Assembly (NCBI RefSeq): GCF_000829695.1
Contig: NZ_BBNN01000027.1
Span: 141,255-205,254 of the forward strand
DNA from: Streptomyces sp. NBRC 110035
GTDB lineage: Bacteria > Actinomycetota > Actinomycetes > Streptomycetales > Streptomycetaceae
DNA length: 64,000 bases
Direction: 5' to 3'
The notes under the pieces were generated by a model. That model did no database searches. It was not told the origin of the DNA and worked only from the letters and a program-made list of their open reading frames with translations. Position numbers and translations under genes: made by a program. Of this stretch, positions 8,114 to 16,696 are shown piece after piece (position 1 is the first letter of the stretch; each line of letters starts with the position of its first letter).

Positions 8114-9175
8114 ATGACCTCCCCCCAGAAAACCCCCTCGACGCCCCCCACGGCCGGCCCCGCGACCGCCGTGACCAGCCCCGGCACCGGCCCCGCGGCG
8201 CTCCCCACGCTGCTCGTCCTGGACGCCGTTCCGCCGCCCCGGCTGGGCCGGCTGACCGGCAGGGTCCGGATCGAGCACGCGGACGCCTCGACGCTCGCCG
8301 AGCGGCTGCCGTCCGCGGACGTGCTGCTGGTCTGGGACTTCGCCTCGCACGCGGTACGCGCCGCCTGGCCGGGCGGGGGGCCGAGGCCGCGCTGGGTGCA
8401 CACGGCGAGCGCGGGCGTGGACCATCTGATGTGTCCGGAACTCGCCGCCTCCGACACGGTGGTCACCAACGCGCGCGGGGTCTTCGACCGGCCGATCGCC
8501 GAGTACGTCGCCGCGCTCGTCCTGGCGATGGCGAAGGATCTGCCGCGGACGCTGGAGCTCCAGCGGGAGCGGACCTGGCGCCACCGCGAGTCGCGCCGGG
8601 TCGCCGGGACCCGTGCCTGTGTCGTCGGGTCGGGGCCGATCGGCCGGGCGATCACCGGCACGCTCGAGGCGCTCGGGGTCACCACCGCGCTGGTCGGCCG
8701 CAGCGCGCGCGCCGCCTCGCGCGGTGACGGCGTCGGCGCCCCCGCCGCCGTGCACGGCGCCGAGGACCTGGACCGGCTGATCGCCGGCGCGGACTGGGTG
8801 ATCGCCGCCGCGCCCCTGACCGAGCGGACCCGGGGCATGTTCGACGCCCGCCGCTTCGCCCTGATGCAGCCGTCCGCCCACTTCGTCAACATCGGTCGCG
8901 GCCCGCTGGTCGTCGAGGACGCGCTCGCCGAGGCGCTCCGCAGCCACCGGATCGCGGGCGCCGCCCTGGATGTCTTCACGTCCGAGCCGCTGACCCCGGA
9001 CAGTCCGCTGTGGGACGTGCCGGGGCTGGTCGTGTCGCCGCACATGAGCGGGGACACCCTCGGGTGGCGGGACGAACTCGCTTCCCAGTTCGTGGAGTTG
9101 TACGAGCTGTGGGCCGCGGGCGAGCCGCTGCCCAACGTGGTCGACAAGCAGCGCGGGTATGTACCCGGGCACTGA
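8114..9175 (+). CDS. D-isomer-specific 2-hydroxyacid dehydrogenase
   Basis: A 353-residue NAD(P)-dependent dehydrogenase of the D-2-hydroxyacid family. The Rossmann motif is degenerate but recognisable as CVVGSGPIGRAITGTLEALG near residues 178-197. The catalytic residues are seen in VNIGRGPLVVEDAL (Arg), AALDVFTSEPL (Glu) and VVSPHMSG (His). An N-terminal stretch of about 35 residues is Pro/Thr-rich and probably disordered; the ATG at 8114 was chosen as the first methionine in phase. The next gene, an amidase, follows after 44 bases on the same strand, suggesting co-transcription. It probably reduces or oxidises a small 2-oxo/2-hydroxy acid made or used by neighbouring enzymes. Confidence 0.88.
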   Translation: MTSPQKTPSTPPTAGPATAVTSPGTGPAALPTLLVLDAVPPPRLGRLTGRVRIEHADASTLAERLPSADVLLVWDFASHAVRAAWPGGGPRPRWVHTASAGVDHLMCPELAASDTVVTNARGVFDRPIAEYVAALVLAMAKDLPRTLELQRERTWRHRESRRVAGTRACVVGSGPIGRAITGTLEALGVTTALVGRSARAASRGDGVGAPAAVHGAEDLDRLIAGADWVIAAAPLTERTRGMFDARRFALMQPSAHFVNIGRGPLVVEDALAEALRSHRIAGAALDVFTSEPLTPDSPLWDVPGLVVSPHMSGDTLGWRDELASQFVELYELWAAGEPLPNVVDKQRGYVPGH

Positions 9176-9219
9176 CCCGTCCGCCGGACCCCGGCACCCC
9201 CGACCTCACGGGAGCGTGG

Positions 9220-10629
9220 ATGACCCAAGGCACCGACCCCACCGCCCTCACGTCCCGCACCGCCGTGCAGCTCCTCGACGGCTACCGCACCGGCGCGTTC
9301 GGTCCCGTGGAGGTGACCCGCGCGGCGCTGGAGCGGGCGGAGGCGATCCAGCCGCAGGTGAACGCGTTCGTCCGGCTGCTGTCCGACCAGGCGCTGGAGC
9401 AGGCCGCCGCGTCCGAGGGCAGGTGGCGGCGCGGCGAGCCGCGCGGGCTGCTCGACGGGGTGCCGGTCACGGTGAAGGACATCCTGCTGCTGCGCGGCGC
9501 CCCGACCCTGCGCGGCTCGTGTGCCGTCGACCCGGCGGGACCCTGGGAGGAGGACGCGCCGTCGGTGGCGCGGCTGCGGGAGCACGGCGCCGTCCTGCTG
9601 GGCAAGACGACGACCCCCGAGTTCGGCTGGAAGGGCGTGACGGACTCCCCGCTCAGCGGGGTCACCGGCAACCCGTACGACCCGGCGCGCACCGCGGGCG
9701 GGTCCAGCGGGGGCGCGGCGGCGGCCGTGGCGCTGGGCGCGGGGCCGCTGGCGCTGGGGACGGACGGCGGCGGCAGCGTCCGCATCCCGGCGGCGTTCTG
9801 CGGGATCTTCGCGCTGAAGCCGACGTACGGGAGGGTGCCGCTGTATCCGGCGAGCGCGTTCGGCACGCTGGCGCACGTCGGCCCGATGACGCGGGACGCG
9901 GCGGACGCGGCACTGCTGATGGATGTGATCGGCGGGCCGGACTCGCGCGACTGGTCGGCGCTGGCACCGGCACCCGGCTCGTTCCGGGAGGGGCTGGACG
10001 GCGGGGTGCGGGGGCTGCGGGTGGCGTACTCGCCGTCGCTGGGCGGCCAGGTGGCGGTGGCCCCGGAGGTGGCGGCCGCGGTACGCCGGGCGGTGGAGCG
10101 CCTCGCCGCGCTCGGGGCGTACGTGGAGGAGACCGACCCGGACTTCTCCGACCCGGCGGACGCCTTCCACACCCTGTGGTTCTGCGGGGCGGCGCGGGTG
10201 GTGCAGCACCTCACCCGGGAGCAGCGCGAGCTGCTGGATCCCGGGCTGCGGGAGATCTGCGCGGCCGGGGCGCGCCGGTCGGCGCTGGACTATCTGGCGG
10301 CGGTCGACGTCCGGATGGACCTGGGCCGGCGCATGGGCCGCTTCCACGACACCTACGACCTGCTGGTCACCCCGACCGTGCCCCGCACCGCGTTCGAGGC
10401 GGGTGTGGAGGTGCCGAAGGGGTCCGGTCACCGGCGGTGGACGGGCTGGACCCCGTTCACCTACCCGTTCAACCTGACCCAGCAGCCCGCGGCGAGTGTC
10501 CCCGTGGGCACCGACGCGGCCGGGCTGCCGATCGGCGTCCAGCTCGTGGCCGCCCGCCACGCCGACGCGCTGGTGCTGCGGGCGGCCCACGCGCTGTACG
10601 GGTCCGGGGTCACGCCCTCCGGAAGCTGA
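9220..10629 (+). CDS. Amidase (amidase signature family)
   Basis: A 469-residue amidase-signature hydrolase. The Ser-cisSer-Lys catalytic triad is visible: Lys in GVPVTVKDILLL, and the two serines in the Gly/Ser-rich signature TAGGSSGGAAAAVALG, followed by LALGTDGGGSVRIPAAFCGIFALKPTYGRVP. The length fits the family. It hydrolyses a carboxamide to acid plus ammonia or amine; the substrate is not deducible. The start is an ATG at 9220 after GGGAGCGTGG. It probably forms an operon with the hydroxyacid dehydrogenase. Its 3' end overlaps the convergent DUF3830 gene by 20 bases. Confidence 0.92.
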   Translation: MTQGTDPTALTSRTAVQLLDGYRTGAFGPVEVTRAALERAEAIQPQVNAFVRLLSDQALEQAAASEGRWRRGEPRGLLDGVPVTVKDILLLRGAPTLRGSCAVDPAGPWEEDAPSVARLREHGAVLLGKTTTPEFGWKGVTDSPLSGVTGNPYDPARTAGGSSGGAAAAVALGAGPLALGTDGGGSVRIPAAFCGIFALKPTYGRVPLYPASAFGTLAHVGPMTRDAADAALLMDVIGGPDSRDWSALAPAPGSFREGLDGGVRGLRVAYSPSLGGQVAVAPEVAAAVRRAVERLAALGAYVEETDPDFSDPADAFHTLWFCGAARVVQHLTREQRELLDPGLREICAAGARRSALDYLAAVDVRMDLGRRMGRFHDTYDLLVTPTVPRTAFEAGVEVPKGSGHRRWTGWTPFTYPFNLTQQPAASVPVGTDAAGLPIGVQLVAARHADALVLRAAHALYGSGVTPSGS

Positions 10630-11113
10630 GGGTCTCCCCCGCCGCTCCGGTGCGCCACAGGTCGTTGCACCCCTCGGCCATCTCCGTGAGGCCCTCGACG
10701 ACCTGACCCCAGACGATGCCGGGCACCCAGCCCACGTCGCCGTTCAGCAGCAGGTTGTTGCGTTCGTAGAACAGGGCCAGGTCCACGACCGTGGCGCCGG
10801 GGCCGACCTCGCGGTCGTAGCCGTAGGCCTTGGTGCCCAGTTCCGCGCCCGCGAAGGAGAAGTAGCAGAGGTCCCCCGGAATGGGCGTGACCGTCGGATT
10901 CTCCAGCGGTGGCTCAAAGGACGCGAACGGCGGGAAGAGCGCGTAGATCTCGTTGCGGGCGTATTTGGCGTGGTAGACGTCGCCGGACAGAGGCAGGGAG
11001 TCCCAGACGGCCGCGCAGGTGACCGGCGCCCGGTCGTCGAGCAGCCGGGCCGTACAGGTGATTCCGCGTTTGACCAGCGAGACCTTGACATATCGGTCAA
11101 TCATGAGACCCAT
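10610..11113 (-). CDS. DUF3830 (cyclophilin-like fold) family protein
   Basis: A 167-residue cytoplasmic protein with the features of DUF3830, a cyclophilin-like beta-barrel family often found beside amidase, hydantoin or amino-acid catabolic genes. Recognisable blocks are CAAVWDSLPLSGDVYHAKYARNEIY and GDLCYFSFAG, followed by RNNLLLNGDVGWVPGIVWGQVVEGL. Its biochemical role is not known. The start could be the ATG at 11113 or at 11104; neither has a strong RBS. It is divergent from the EhuB-type gene and converges with the amidase, so it could share regulation with the transporter. An inverted repeat TTGAC-N6-GTCAA (11085-11100) sits in its first codons. Confidence 0.8.
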   Translation of the reverse strand: MGLMIDRYVKVSLVKRGITCTARLLDDRAPVTCAAVWDSLPLSGDVYHAKYARNEIYALFPPFASFEPPLENPTVTPIPGDLCYFSFAGAELGTKAYGYDREVGPGATVVDLALFYERNNLLLNGDVGWVPGIVWGQVVEGLTEMAEGCNDLWRTGAAGETLSFRRA

Positions 11114-11249
11114 CGTCCCGCACCGGTCAAGACCGCACGACCGCCGAAGGGGGCCGAAACCGGCGGGAATACTCGGCATCACTTCGGGTAGCCGCGCCGC
11201 CATGGCTCCACCACTGGGAAAACCACTGAGACGACGCGAGGAAGCGTCC

Positions 11250-12128
11250 GTGTCCGCCGGACCCTCCCGCCGGTCGCTGCTCGCGGGGGTGGCGGCGCTC
11301 GGCACACTCGGCGCCGCGGGCTGTTCGCGCGTACCCACCGAAGCGAGCACGAACGGCGGTGACCAGCTCGAACGGCTCAAGGCGGCAGGGGTGGTCCGCC
11401 TGGGCATCGCCGGCGAGATCCCCTTCGGCTACATCGACAAGGACGGCGAGCTGACCGGCGAGGCGCCGGAACTCGCGAAGGTCATCTTCAAACGGCTCGG
11501 CGTGGACCGGGTCCAGCCCGTCCCCACCGAGTTCGGCTCGCTGATCCCGGGCCTGAACTCGCAGCAGTTCGACGTCGTGGCCGCCGGGATGTACATCAAT
11601 CCCGAGCGCTGCGAACAGGTCATATTCTCCGACCCCGATTACCAGATGCTCGATTCGTTCATCGTGCGCAAGGGCAACCCGAAAGGGCTGACCAGCTACC
11701 AGGACGTCGTCGAGAAGAAGGCGAAGTTCGCCACCGGCACCGGGTACGCGGAGATCGCGTACGCCGTCGAGGCCGGGTACCCGGAGGGCGACATACTGAT
11801 CGTCCCCGACCAGGTCGCCGGGCTGAACGCCGTGGAGGCCGGCCGGGTCGACGTCTTCGCCGGCACGGCGCTCACCACCCGCGAGGTGGTGAAGAAGTCC
11901 ACCAAGGCCGAGGTCACCGAGCCGTTCCAGCCGATCGTCGACGGTGAGCCGCACACCGACGGCGGCGGCTTCGCGTTCCGCCCCACCGAGACGAACCTGC
12001 GGGACGCCTTCAACGCCGAGCTGGCCAAGCTCAAGGAGAGCGGCGAGCTGCTGCGGATCCTGCGGCCGTTCGGCTTCACGGAGGACGAGATGACGGATCT
12101 GACCGCGAAGGAGCTGTGCGGCGGATGA
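11250..12128 (+). CDS. ehuB: EhuB-type amino-acid/ectoine ABC transporter substrate-binding lipoprotein
   Basis: A 292-residue periplasmic-binding-protein family 3 lipoprotein. The GTG at 11250, with GAGGAAG upstream, gives a clean N-terminus with a twin-arginine motif (SRRSLLAG) and lipobox LGAAGC, suggesting Tat export and lipid anchoring. An earlier ATG at 11202 has no RBS. The mature protein has RLGIAGEIPFGYIDKDGELTGEAPELAK and FGSLIPGLNSQQFDVVAAGMYINPERCEQV, strongly like the EhuB (ectoine/hydroxyectoine) family. Actual ligand specificity is not proven; eutBCDE genes are absent here. It leads a four-gene operon with ATGA overlaps. Confidence 0.85.
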   Translation: MSAGPSRRSLLAGVAALGTLGAAGCSRVPTEASTNGGDQLERLKAAGVVRLGIAGEIPFGYIDKDGELTGEAPELAKVIFKRLGVDRVQPVPTEFGSLIPGLNSQQFDVVAAGMYINPERCEQVIFSDPDYQMLDSFIVRKGNPKGLTSYQDVVEKKAKFATGTGYAEIAYAVEAGYPEGDILIVPDQVAGLNAVEAGRVDVFAGTALTTREVVKKSTKAEVTEPFQPIVDGEPHTDGGGFAFRPTETNLRDAFNAELAKLKESGELLRILRPFGFTEDEMTDLTAKELCGG

Positions 12129-12841
12129 CCTCAGGACTCTGGGAACTCGTACTCAAGGGCGTCTGGGTCACGATCCAGCTGCTGGTGCTCAGCACGCTGC
12201 TCGCGACCGCGGTCTCCTTCGTAGTCGGCATCGCGCGCACCCACCACTCGAAGTTCGTCCGCTTCCTCGCGGGCTTCTACACCGAGGTGTTCCGCGGCAC
12301 CTCGGCGCTGGTGATGATCTTCTGGGTGTTCTTCGTGCTGCCCCCGGCCTTCGGCTGGCAGCTGGTGCCGCTGTGGGCGGGCACGCTGGCGCTCGGCCTG
12401 ACCTACGGCGCCTACGGCTCGGAGATCGTGCGCGGTGCGCTGGCCGCCGTCGACCCGGCCCAGGTCGAGGGCGGGATCGCGCTCAGCTTCACACCCGCGC
12501 AGCGGATGCGGCTGATCCTGCTGCCGCAGGCGGTGCCGGAGATGATCCCGCCGTTCTCCAACCTGCTGATCGAGCTGCTCAAGGGCACCGCCCTGGTGTC
12601 GATCATGGGCATGGGCGATCTGGCGTTCAGCGGCAACCTGGTGCGCCTGGCGCTGCAGGAGAGCGCCGAGATCTACACGTACATCCTGGTCATCTACTTC
12701 GTGATCGCCTTCCTGCTCACCCGGATCATGCGCGGTCTGGAGAAGAAACTGAAGGCCGGCGTCGGAAAGAAGCCCGTGCCCGATCCCAAGACGGACCTGA
12801 AGCGGGCCGAGACGACCAACGTGGGGGGTGCGGTCCGATGA
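12125..12841 (+). CDS. ehuC: EhuC-type amino-acid ABC transporter permease
   Basis: A 238-residue inner-membrane permease of the polar amino-acid (His/Glu/Gln) type with about five hydrophobic segments. The transport-permease EAA-like loop is EGGIALSFTPAQRMRLILLPQAVPEMIPPFSNLLIELLKGTAL, which contacts the ATPase. The ATG at 12125 overlaps the stop of the binding-protein gene, and its own stop overlaps the next permease gene. It forms the heterodimeric membrane channel with EhuD. The C-terminal 30 residues are Lys-rich and polar. Confidence 0.9.
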   Translation: MTSGLWELVLKGVWVTIQLLVLSTLLATAVSFVVGIARTHHSKFVRFLAGFYTEVFRGTSALVMIFWVFFVLPPAFGWQLVPLWAGTLALGLTYGAYGSEIVRGALAAVDPAQVEGGIALSFTPAQRMRLILLPQAVPEMIPPFSNLLIELLKGTALVSIMGMGDLAFSGNLVRLALQESAEIYTYILVIYFVIAFLLTRIMRGLEKKLKAGVGKKPVPDPKTDLKRAETTNVGGAVR

Positions 12842-13488
12842 AGTGGGACTGGAGCGCCGTCTCCGAATTCATGCCGTACTTCTGGGACGGTCTGCTGGTC
12901 ACCCTGCAGATCCTCGTCCTGGGCTCGCTGATCTCGTTCGTCCTCGGCCTGGTGTGGGCCCTGCTGATGCGGGTGCCGTCCCGCTGGGTGACCTGGCCGG
13001 TCGGCGGCGTGACGGAGTTCATCCGCAACACCCCGCTGCTGGTGCAGCTGTTCTTCCTGTTCTACGTGCTGCCCGAGTGGGGAGTGACCTTCTCGGCACT
13101 GACCACGGGTGTCGTCGCCATCGGTCTGCACTACTCGACGTACACGATGCAGGTCTACCGCGCGGGCATCGAGGCCGTGCCGGTGGGCCAGTGGGAGGCG
13201 GCGACGGCGCTGAACCTGCCGCTGCGCCGGACGTGGACCGCGGTGATCCTGCCGCAGGCCGTGCGCAGGGTGGTCCCCGCGCTCGGCAACTACGTCATCT
13301 CGATGCTGAAGGACACGCCCCTGCTGATGGCGATCACCGTGCTGGAGATGCTCGGTGAGGCCCGCCTGTTCTCCCAGCAGCACTTCCAGTTCACCGAGCC
13401 CCTGACGGTGATCGGCTTCGCCTTCATCGTCATCTCCTACCTGGCCTCCCTTGCCCTGCGAGCCCTGGAGCGACGCCTTGTCCACTGA
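12838..13488 (+). CDS. ehuD: EhuD-type amino-acid ABC transporter permease
   Basis: A 216-residue second permease of the same transporter. It has about five transmembrane segments, the FIRNTPLLVQLFFLFYVLP block typical of polar amino-acid permeases, and the EAA loop QWEAATALNLPLRRTWTAVILPQAVRRVVPALGNYVISMLKDT. The ATG at 12838 overlaps the preceding TGA by four bases, and the 3' end overlaps the ATPase gene by 11 bases, so all four transporter genes are translationally coupled. Confidence 0.9.
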   Translation: MKWDWSAVSEFMPYFWDGLLVTLQILVLGSLISFVLGLVWALLMRVPSRWVTWPVGGVTEFIRNTPLLVQLFFLFYVLPEWGVTFSALTTGVVAIGLHYSTYTMQVYRAGIEAVPVGQWEAATALNLPLRRTWTAVILPQAVRRVVPALGNYVISMLKDTPLLMAITVLEMLGEARLFSQQHFQFTEPLTVIGFAFIVISYLASLALRALERRLVH

Positions 13489-14311
13489 CAGCACCCGGCC
13501 CGGCCCCCACCCCGTCGAGCCCGAGAGGACCCCCGAGCCGGACGTCGGCACCACGCGCGCCGCGGCGGGTGCCGGCAGTGAGCTGATCCGGCTGGAGAAG
13601 GTCACCAAGCGGTTCGGGAACAACACGGTCCTCGACGACCTCGACTTCTCCGTGGACGCCGGCAAGCACGTGACCCTGATCGGGCCGTCCGGATCGGGCA
13701 AGACGACGATCCTGCGGCTGCTGATGACGCTGCTGAAGCCCGAGGAGGGGACGATCACCGTCGACGGGGAGCAGTTGTTCCCCGCGCCGGAGAATCAGGT
13801 CCGCGAGATCCGCAAGAAGATCGGCATGGTCTTCCAGCACTTCAACCTGTTCCCGAACATGACCGTGCTGCGCAACATCACCGAGGCGCCGGTGACCGTG
13901 CTCGGCATGTCCAAGGACGAGGCCGAGGAGCGGGCACGGGAGCTGCTCGAGATGGTCGGGCTGACCGAGCACGTCGACAAGCACCCCTCGCAGCTGTCCG
14001 GCGGTCAGCAGCAGCGGGTGGCGATCGCGCGGGCGCTGGCGATGCGGCCGCAGGTGCTCCTCCTCGACGAGGTGACCTCGGCGCTCGACCCGGAGCTGGT
14101 CGCGGGTGTCCTGGACGTGCTGCGGGACATCGCCCGCTCCACCGACATCACGATGCTCTGCGTCACCCACGAGATGAACTTCGCCCGGGACATCTCCGAC
14201 CGCGTCCTGATGTTCGACCAGGGCCGGATCATCGAGTCGGCCCCGCCGGAGAAGCTCTTCAGCGAGCCCGAGCACGACCGGACCCGGGAGTTCCTCAGCG
14301 CGGTCCTGTGA
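13478..14311 (+). CDS. ehuA: EhuA-type amino-acid ABC transporter ATP-binding protein
   Basis: A 277-residue ABC ATPase. Walker A is GPSGSGKTT, the Q-loop is VFQHFNLFPNMTV, the signature is LSGGQQQRVAIARAL, Walker B is VLLLDEVTSALDPE (Glu present) and the switch is VTHEMNFARDISD. This is the typical polar amino-acid importer pattern. I chose a TTG start at 13478 because GGAG lies 7 bases upstream; a further upstream in-phase TTG at 13451 has no RBS. The first 35 residues are Pro/Arg-rich and precede the conserved domain. It energises import through the EhuC/EhuD channel. Confidence 0.9.
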   Translation: MSTDSTRPGPHPVEPERTPEPDVGTTRAAAGAGSELIRLEKVTKRFGNNTVLDDLDFSVDAGKHVTLIGPSGSGKTTILRLLMTLLKPEEGTITVDGEQLFPAPENQVREIRKKIGMVFQHFNLFPNMTVLRNITEAPVTVLGMSKDEAEERARELLEMVGLTEHVDKHPSQLSGGQQQRVAIARALAMRPQVLLLDEVTSALDPELVAGVLDVLRDIARSTDITMLCVTHEMNFARDISDRVLMFDQGRIIESAPPEKLFSEPEHDRTREFLSAVL

Positions 14312-14330
14312 CCACGGGGGCATCCCCTTG

Positions 14331-14379
14331 CCGACCGTGCCGGGCCGGCGCCCCGAGGGCGCCGGCCCGGCACGGTCGG
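14331..14379 (+). terminator. Strong terminator after the ehu-type operon
   Basis: A perfect 23-bp GC-rich stem with a 3-base CGA loop begins 20 bases after the ATPase stop. There is no T tract, as is usual for streptomycete hairpin terminators. Confidence 0.85.
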
Positions 14380-14446
14380 AAGCACCCCTCACGAGCGGGT
14401 AGTATTTTCCGCGTCGCCGACCGCGGAAGCGGACGGCGGGAGTCAT

Positions 14447-14520
14447 GCGCCGCTAGCTCAGTTGGTTAGAGCAGCTGACTCTTAATCAGCGGGTCCGGGG
14501 TTCGAGTCCCTGGCGGCGCA
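14447..14520 (+). tRNA. tRNA-Lys (anticodon CTT), copy 2
   Basis: Base for base identical to the tRNA-Lys at 1273-1346: 74 bases, acceptor GCGCCGC/GCGGCGC, anticodon loop CTCTTAA, discriminator A and no encoded CCA. It is followed after 5 bases by its own hairpin terminator. Confidence 0.97.
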
Positions 14521-14525
14521 CACTG

Positions 14526-14556
14526 AAGGGCCTCTCGTGGGAGCGAGAGGCCCTTT
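14526..14556. terminator. Bidirectional terminator between tRNA-Lys copy 2 and the AA10 gene
   Basis: A 12-bp stem (AAGGGCCTCTCG paired with CGAGAGGCCCTT) with a 6-base loop. It lies between the tRNA and the convergent chitin-active oxygenase gene, 20 bases beyond the latter's stop, so it can terminate both. Confidence 0.85.
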
Positions 14557-14575
14557 GACGTGCCCGGAAGCGGTC

Positions 14576-15181
14576 TCAGAAGGTGACGTCCGAGCAGGCG
14601 TAGAACGCGTTGCCCGTGTCGGCGACCGACCACACCGCGAGGATGACGTGGCGCCCGCTCAGCCCGGACGGGAGCGTGCCGCTGTGCGAGAGCGTCTGCG
14701 GCGGGCGCTGCCCGTTGTAGGGCACCTTCAGGAACGGGGTGAGGTCGAGGTCGGAGCGGGCCAGGTTGTGGTTCTGGTTCCAGCCCGGCCTGGTGATGTA
14801 GTAGGAGAAGTCGCTGGTGGCGTGCATGGCCGTGAACTGCCACCGGAAGGTGTAGTTCTGGCCGCCCGAGACCCTGGTCGTCGGCCAGGCGCCGCCCGAG
14901 GGCGTCTTCGGGCCGTCGAGCTGGGCGAACGGCGTGTTGCCGGCCGAGCAGAGCCGGCCGTCGGCGGGGCCCGAGCCGGGGAAGCCCTTCGGCCCCTCGA
15001 CGCTCTGCGGCTCCCACTGGATGGCGCCGCAGTGGGTCACGCCGCCGCTCTGGCAGAGCTTCTGCCTGCTGACGGGCAGGTCGGTGTAGCCGTGGCCGCT
15101 GGCACCACCGGAGGAGAGCACGAGCGCTCCGGTCGTGGCCAGTCCCACCGCGGCTGCGTACAGCTTGGTCCGTGTGCGCAT
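14576..15181 (-). CDS. AA10 lytic polysaccharide monooxygenase (chitin-binding type), secreted
   Basis: A 201-residue secreted copper enzyme that oxidatively cleaves crystalline chitin or cellulose. The signal peptide (about residues 1-29) ends in GGASG, so cleavage leaves His as the first mature residue (HGYTDLPVSR), the first His-brace ligand. The second copper His is in QFTAMHATSDFSYYITRPG. Only the single AA10 domain is present, with no separate CBM. Cysteines near the start and end can form the usual disulfides. The start is an ATG at 15181. A near-consensus DasR site lies about 50 bases upstream, suggesting control by N-acetylglucosamine metabolism. It is near cslA-glxA, so a role in hyphal-tip glycan remodelling is also possible. 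Confidence 0.92.
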   Translation of the reverse strand: MRTRTKLYAAAVGLATTGALVLSSGGASGHGYTDLPVSRQKLCQSGGVTHCGAIQWEPQSVEGPKGFPGSGPADGRLCSAGNTPFAQLDGPKTPSGGAWPTTRVSGGQNYTFRWQFTAMHATSDFSYYITRPGWNQNHNLARSDLDLTPFLKVPYNGQRPPQTLSHSGTLPSGLSGRHVILAVWSVADTGNAFYACSDVTF

Positions 15182-15229
15182 GCTGCCGCTCCTGGAGGAC
15201 GTGGGGGGAGTTTCAGTGAGCCGGTGCAG

Positions 15230-15245
15230 GTAGGTCTAGACCAAG
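15230..15245. promoter_or_regulatory. DasR-responsive (dre-like) operator upstream of the AA10 gene
   Basis: The core GGTCTAGACCA matches the palindromic DasR element (ACTGGTCTAGACCAGT) over the invariant central 10 bases plus a flanking A. DasR is the GntR-type repressor of chitin and GlcNAc genes in Streptomyces. It is placed about 50 bases upstream of the start codon, where repression is expected. Confidence 0.75.
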
Positions 15246-15318
15246 TCTCAGAGTATGACCGCCGATTGAGCATGTCCATACCAATAACGCAACCCGTTCG
15301 GCACTTTCCCCACCCGGA

Positions 15319-16467
15319 TCACCCCGCCCCCGCATCACCCCGTCCCGCACAGAACGCCACCGTCAGGTCCTTCACCAGCGCCTTGCGCTCGTGGTCGTCC
15401 AGCTCCACCAGGCCCCGCAGGGTCAGCCGGGTCACCGTGTCCTCCACCGAGTCCACGACCGAGGTGAGCACGCTCGCCCGGTGCCGGGCGTCCAGCGCGG
15501 CGATCCGGCGCCGGTGCATCGCGGCGGCCACCTCGGGGGCGTACTCCACCCGGACCGGCCGCACCGCGAACACCTCGATCCCCACCGGTCCGGCGTCCGC
15601 CGCGACCAGCCGGGTCAGCGCGTCGTGCGCCGCGTCCGCCGCCCCGTCCGTCCCGCCCGGCGCCTCCACCGGGACCCGGAGCAGCGCCGCCTCGACGCAC
15701 TCCCGCACGTACGCCTCGTGGTCCTCGACGCCCAGCGTGGCCCGCGCGGTGTCCCGCACCCGCCACACGACCAGGACGACCACCCGCAGCGCCACCCCGC
15801 CGCGGTCGGCCGCCTGCATCGGTTCGCTGCGCCAGTGCCGCAGCCGTACGTCGACACGGCGGCGCAGCAGCAGCGGGTTCACCCACAGCAGACCGGTGCG
15901 CCGGACGGTTCCGCGGTAGCGTCCGAACAGGCCGAGCACCCAGGCCCGCCCGGTCCGGCCGCGCGCCAGCCCGCCGAACCCGAACAGGCCGAGCGCCCCG
16001 GCCGCCGCGTACGCCGCCCACTGCGCGGGCCCGAGGCCGGCGGCTCCCGCGGCTCCCGTGTACGCCGGGAGCCCGAGCGCGGCGGCCGCCGACGACGGCA
16101 GGACGCCCGCCCACCACGAGGTGGCCACGCACCCGGCCACCCCGCACGCCCCGGCCAGCGCCCCCGCACCCCCGGGCAGCACCCGGGCGGGCCGCTCCGC
16201 CAGCTCGGGGTCGACCCGCGGCACGGACGGCCGGGCCGGCGCGGCGGCCGGACGCCGCAGCCGCGGCTGCTCCCCCGTGCCCTGGCGGCGCCCGACGACC
16301 GCGGACCGCAGCCGACCCGGCGCCGGGTCGGGGCCGTCCCGGAAGAGCAGATGGACGGGGATCTCGGTGGTGCCCTCGGTGCGGATCACCCGCACGGTCC
16401 GCCCCGCCGCCGAGCGCCCGCTCGCGGGATCGGCCCCCTCGAACACCGGAGACTCCGTGCGGTCCAT
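15319..16467 (-). CDS. SPFH/Band 7 domain membrane protein
   Basis: A 382-residue protein. The N-terminal 110 residues are Arg/Pro-rich and cytoplasmic-looking. Two or three hydrophobic segments follow (about residues 110-190, Ala/Gly-rich). Then comes an SPFH (stomatin/prohibitin/flotillin) domain with FGRYRGTVRRTGLLWVNPLL, RRVDVRLRHWRSEPMQAADRGGVALRVVVLVVWRV and VRPVRVEYAPEVAAAMHRRRIAALDARHRA. Such proteins scaffold membrane microdomains. The ATG at 16467 is preceded by GAGGGG. It lies between two tRNA-Lys genes and has no operon partner. Partner proteins cannot be read from sequence. Confidence 0.85.
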   Translation of the reverse strand: MDRTESPVFEGADPASGRSAAGRTVRVIRTEGTTEIPVHLLFRDGPDPAPGRLRSAVVGRRQGTGEQPRLRRPAAAPARPSVPRVDPELAERPARVLPGGAGALAGACGVAGCVATSWWAGVLPSSAAAALGLPAYTGAAGAAGLGPAQWAAYAAAGALGLFGFGGLARGRTGRAWVLGLFGRYRGTVRRTGLLWVNPLLLRRRVDVRLRHWRSEPMQAADRGGVALRVVVLVVWRVRDTARATLGVEDHEAYVRECVEAALLRVPVEAPGGTDGAADAAHDALTRLVAADAGPVGIEVFAVRPVRVEYAPEVAAAMHRRRIAALDARHRASVLTSVVDSVEDTVTRLTLRGLVELDDHERKALVKDLTVAFCAGRGDAGAG

Positions 16468-16696
16468 GCGAATCCCCTCACAGTTCCGGCCACATGCTCG
16501 ATCACACACCCTGTGGGATACCTCACATTTGCACACAAATGTCAGCTTCTCAACTGTCCACAGGGCGTGCACTCTGACGGCCCGAAGGATGCAAGCGCGC
16601 CGGCGCGGGCGCCGGCGGCGGGCGGAATCCGGGAGCGCGCCCCGGGCGGCGGTCGGGAGCACCCCGCGGGGTCCGGTAGAGTTGCCCCGTCAGTGA

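Noticed and set aside
11085..11100. TTGAC-N6-GTCAA inverted repeat as an operator for the ehu-type operon
   Set aside because: Short arms of 5 bp, located inside the first codons of the DUF3830 gene; too weak to list as a site without a conserved counterpart.
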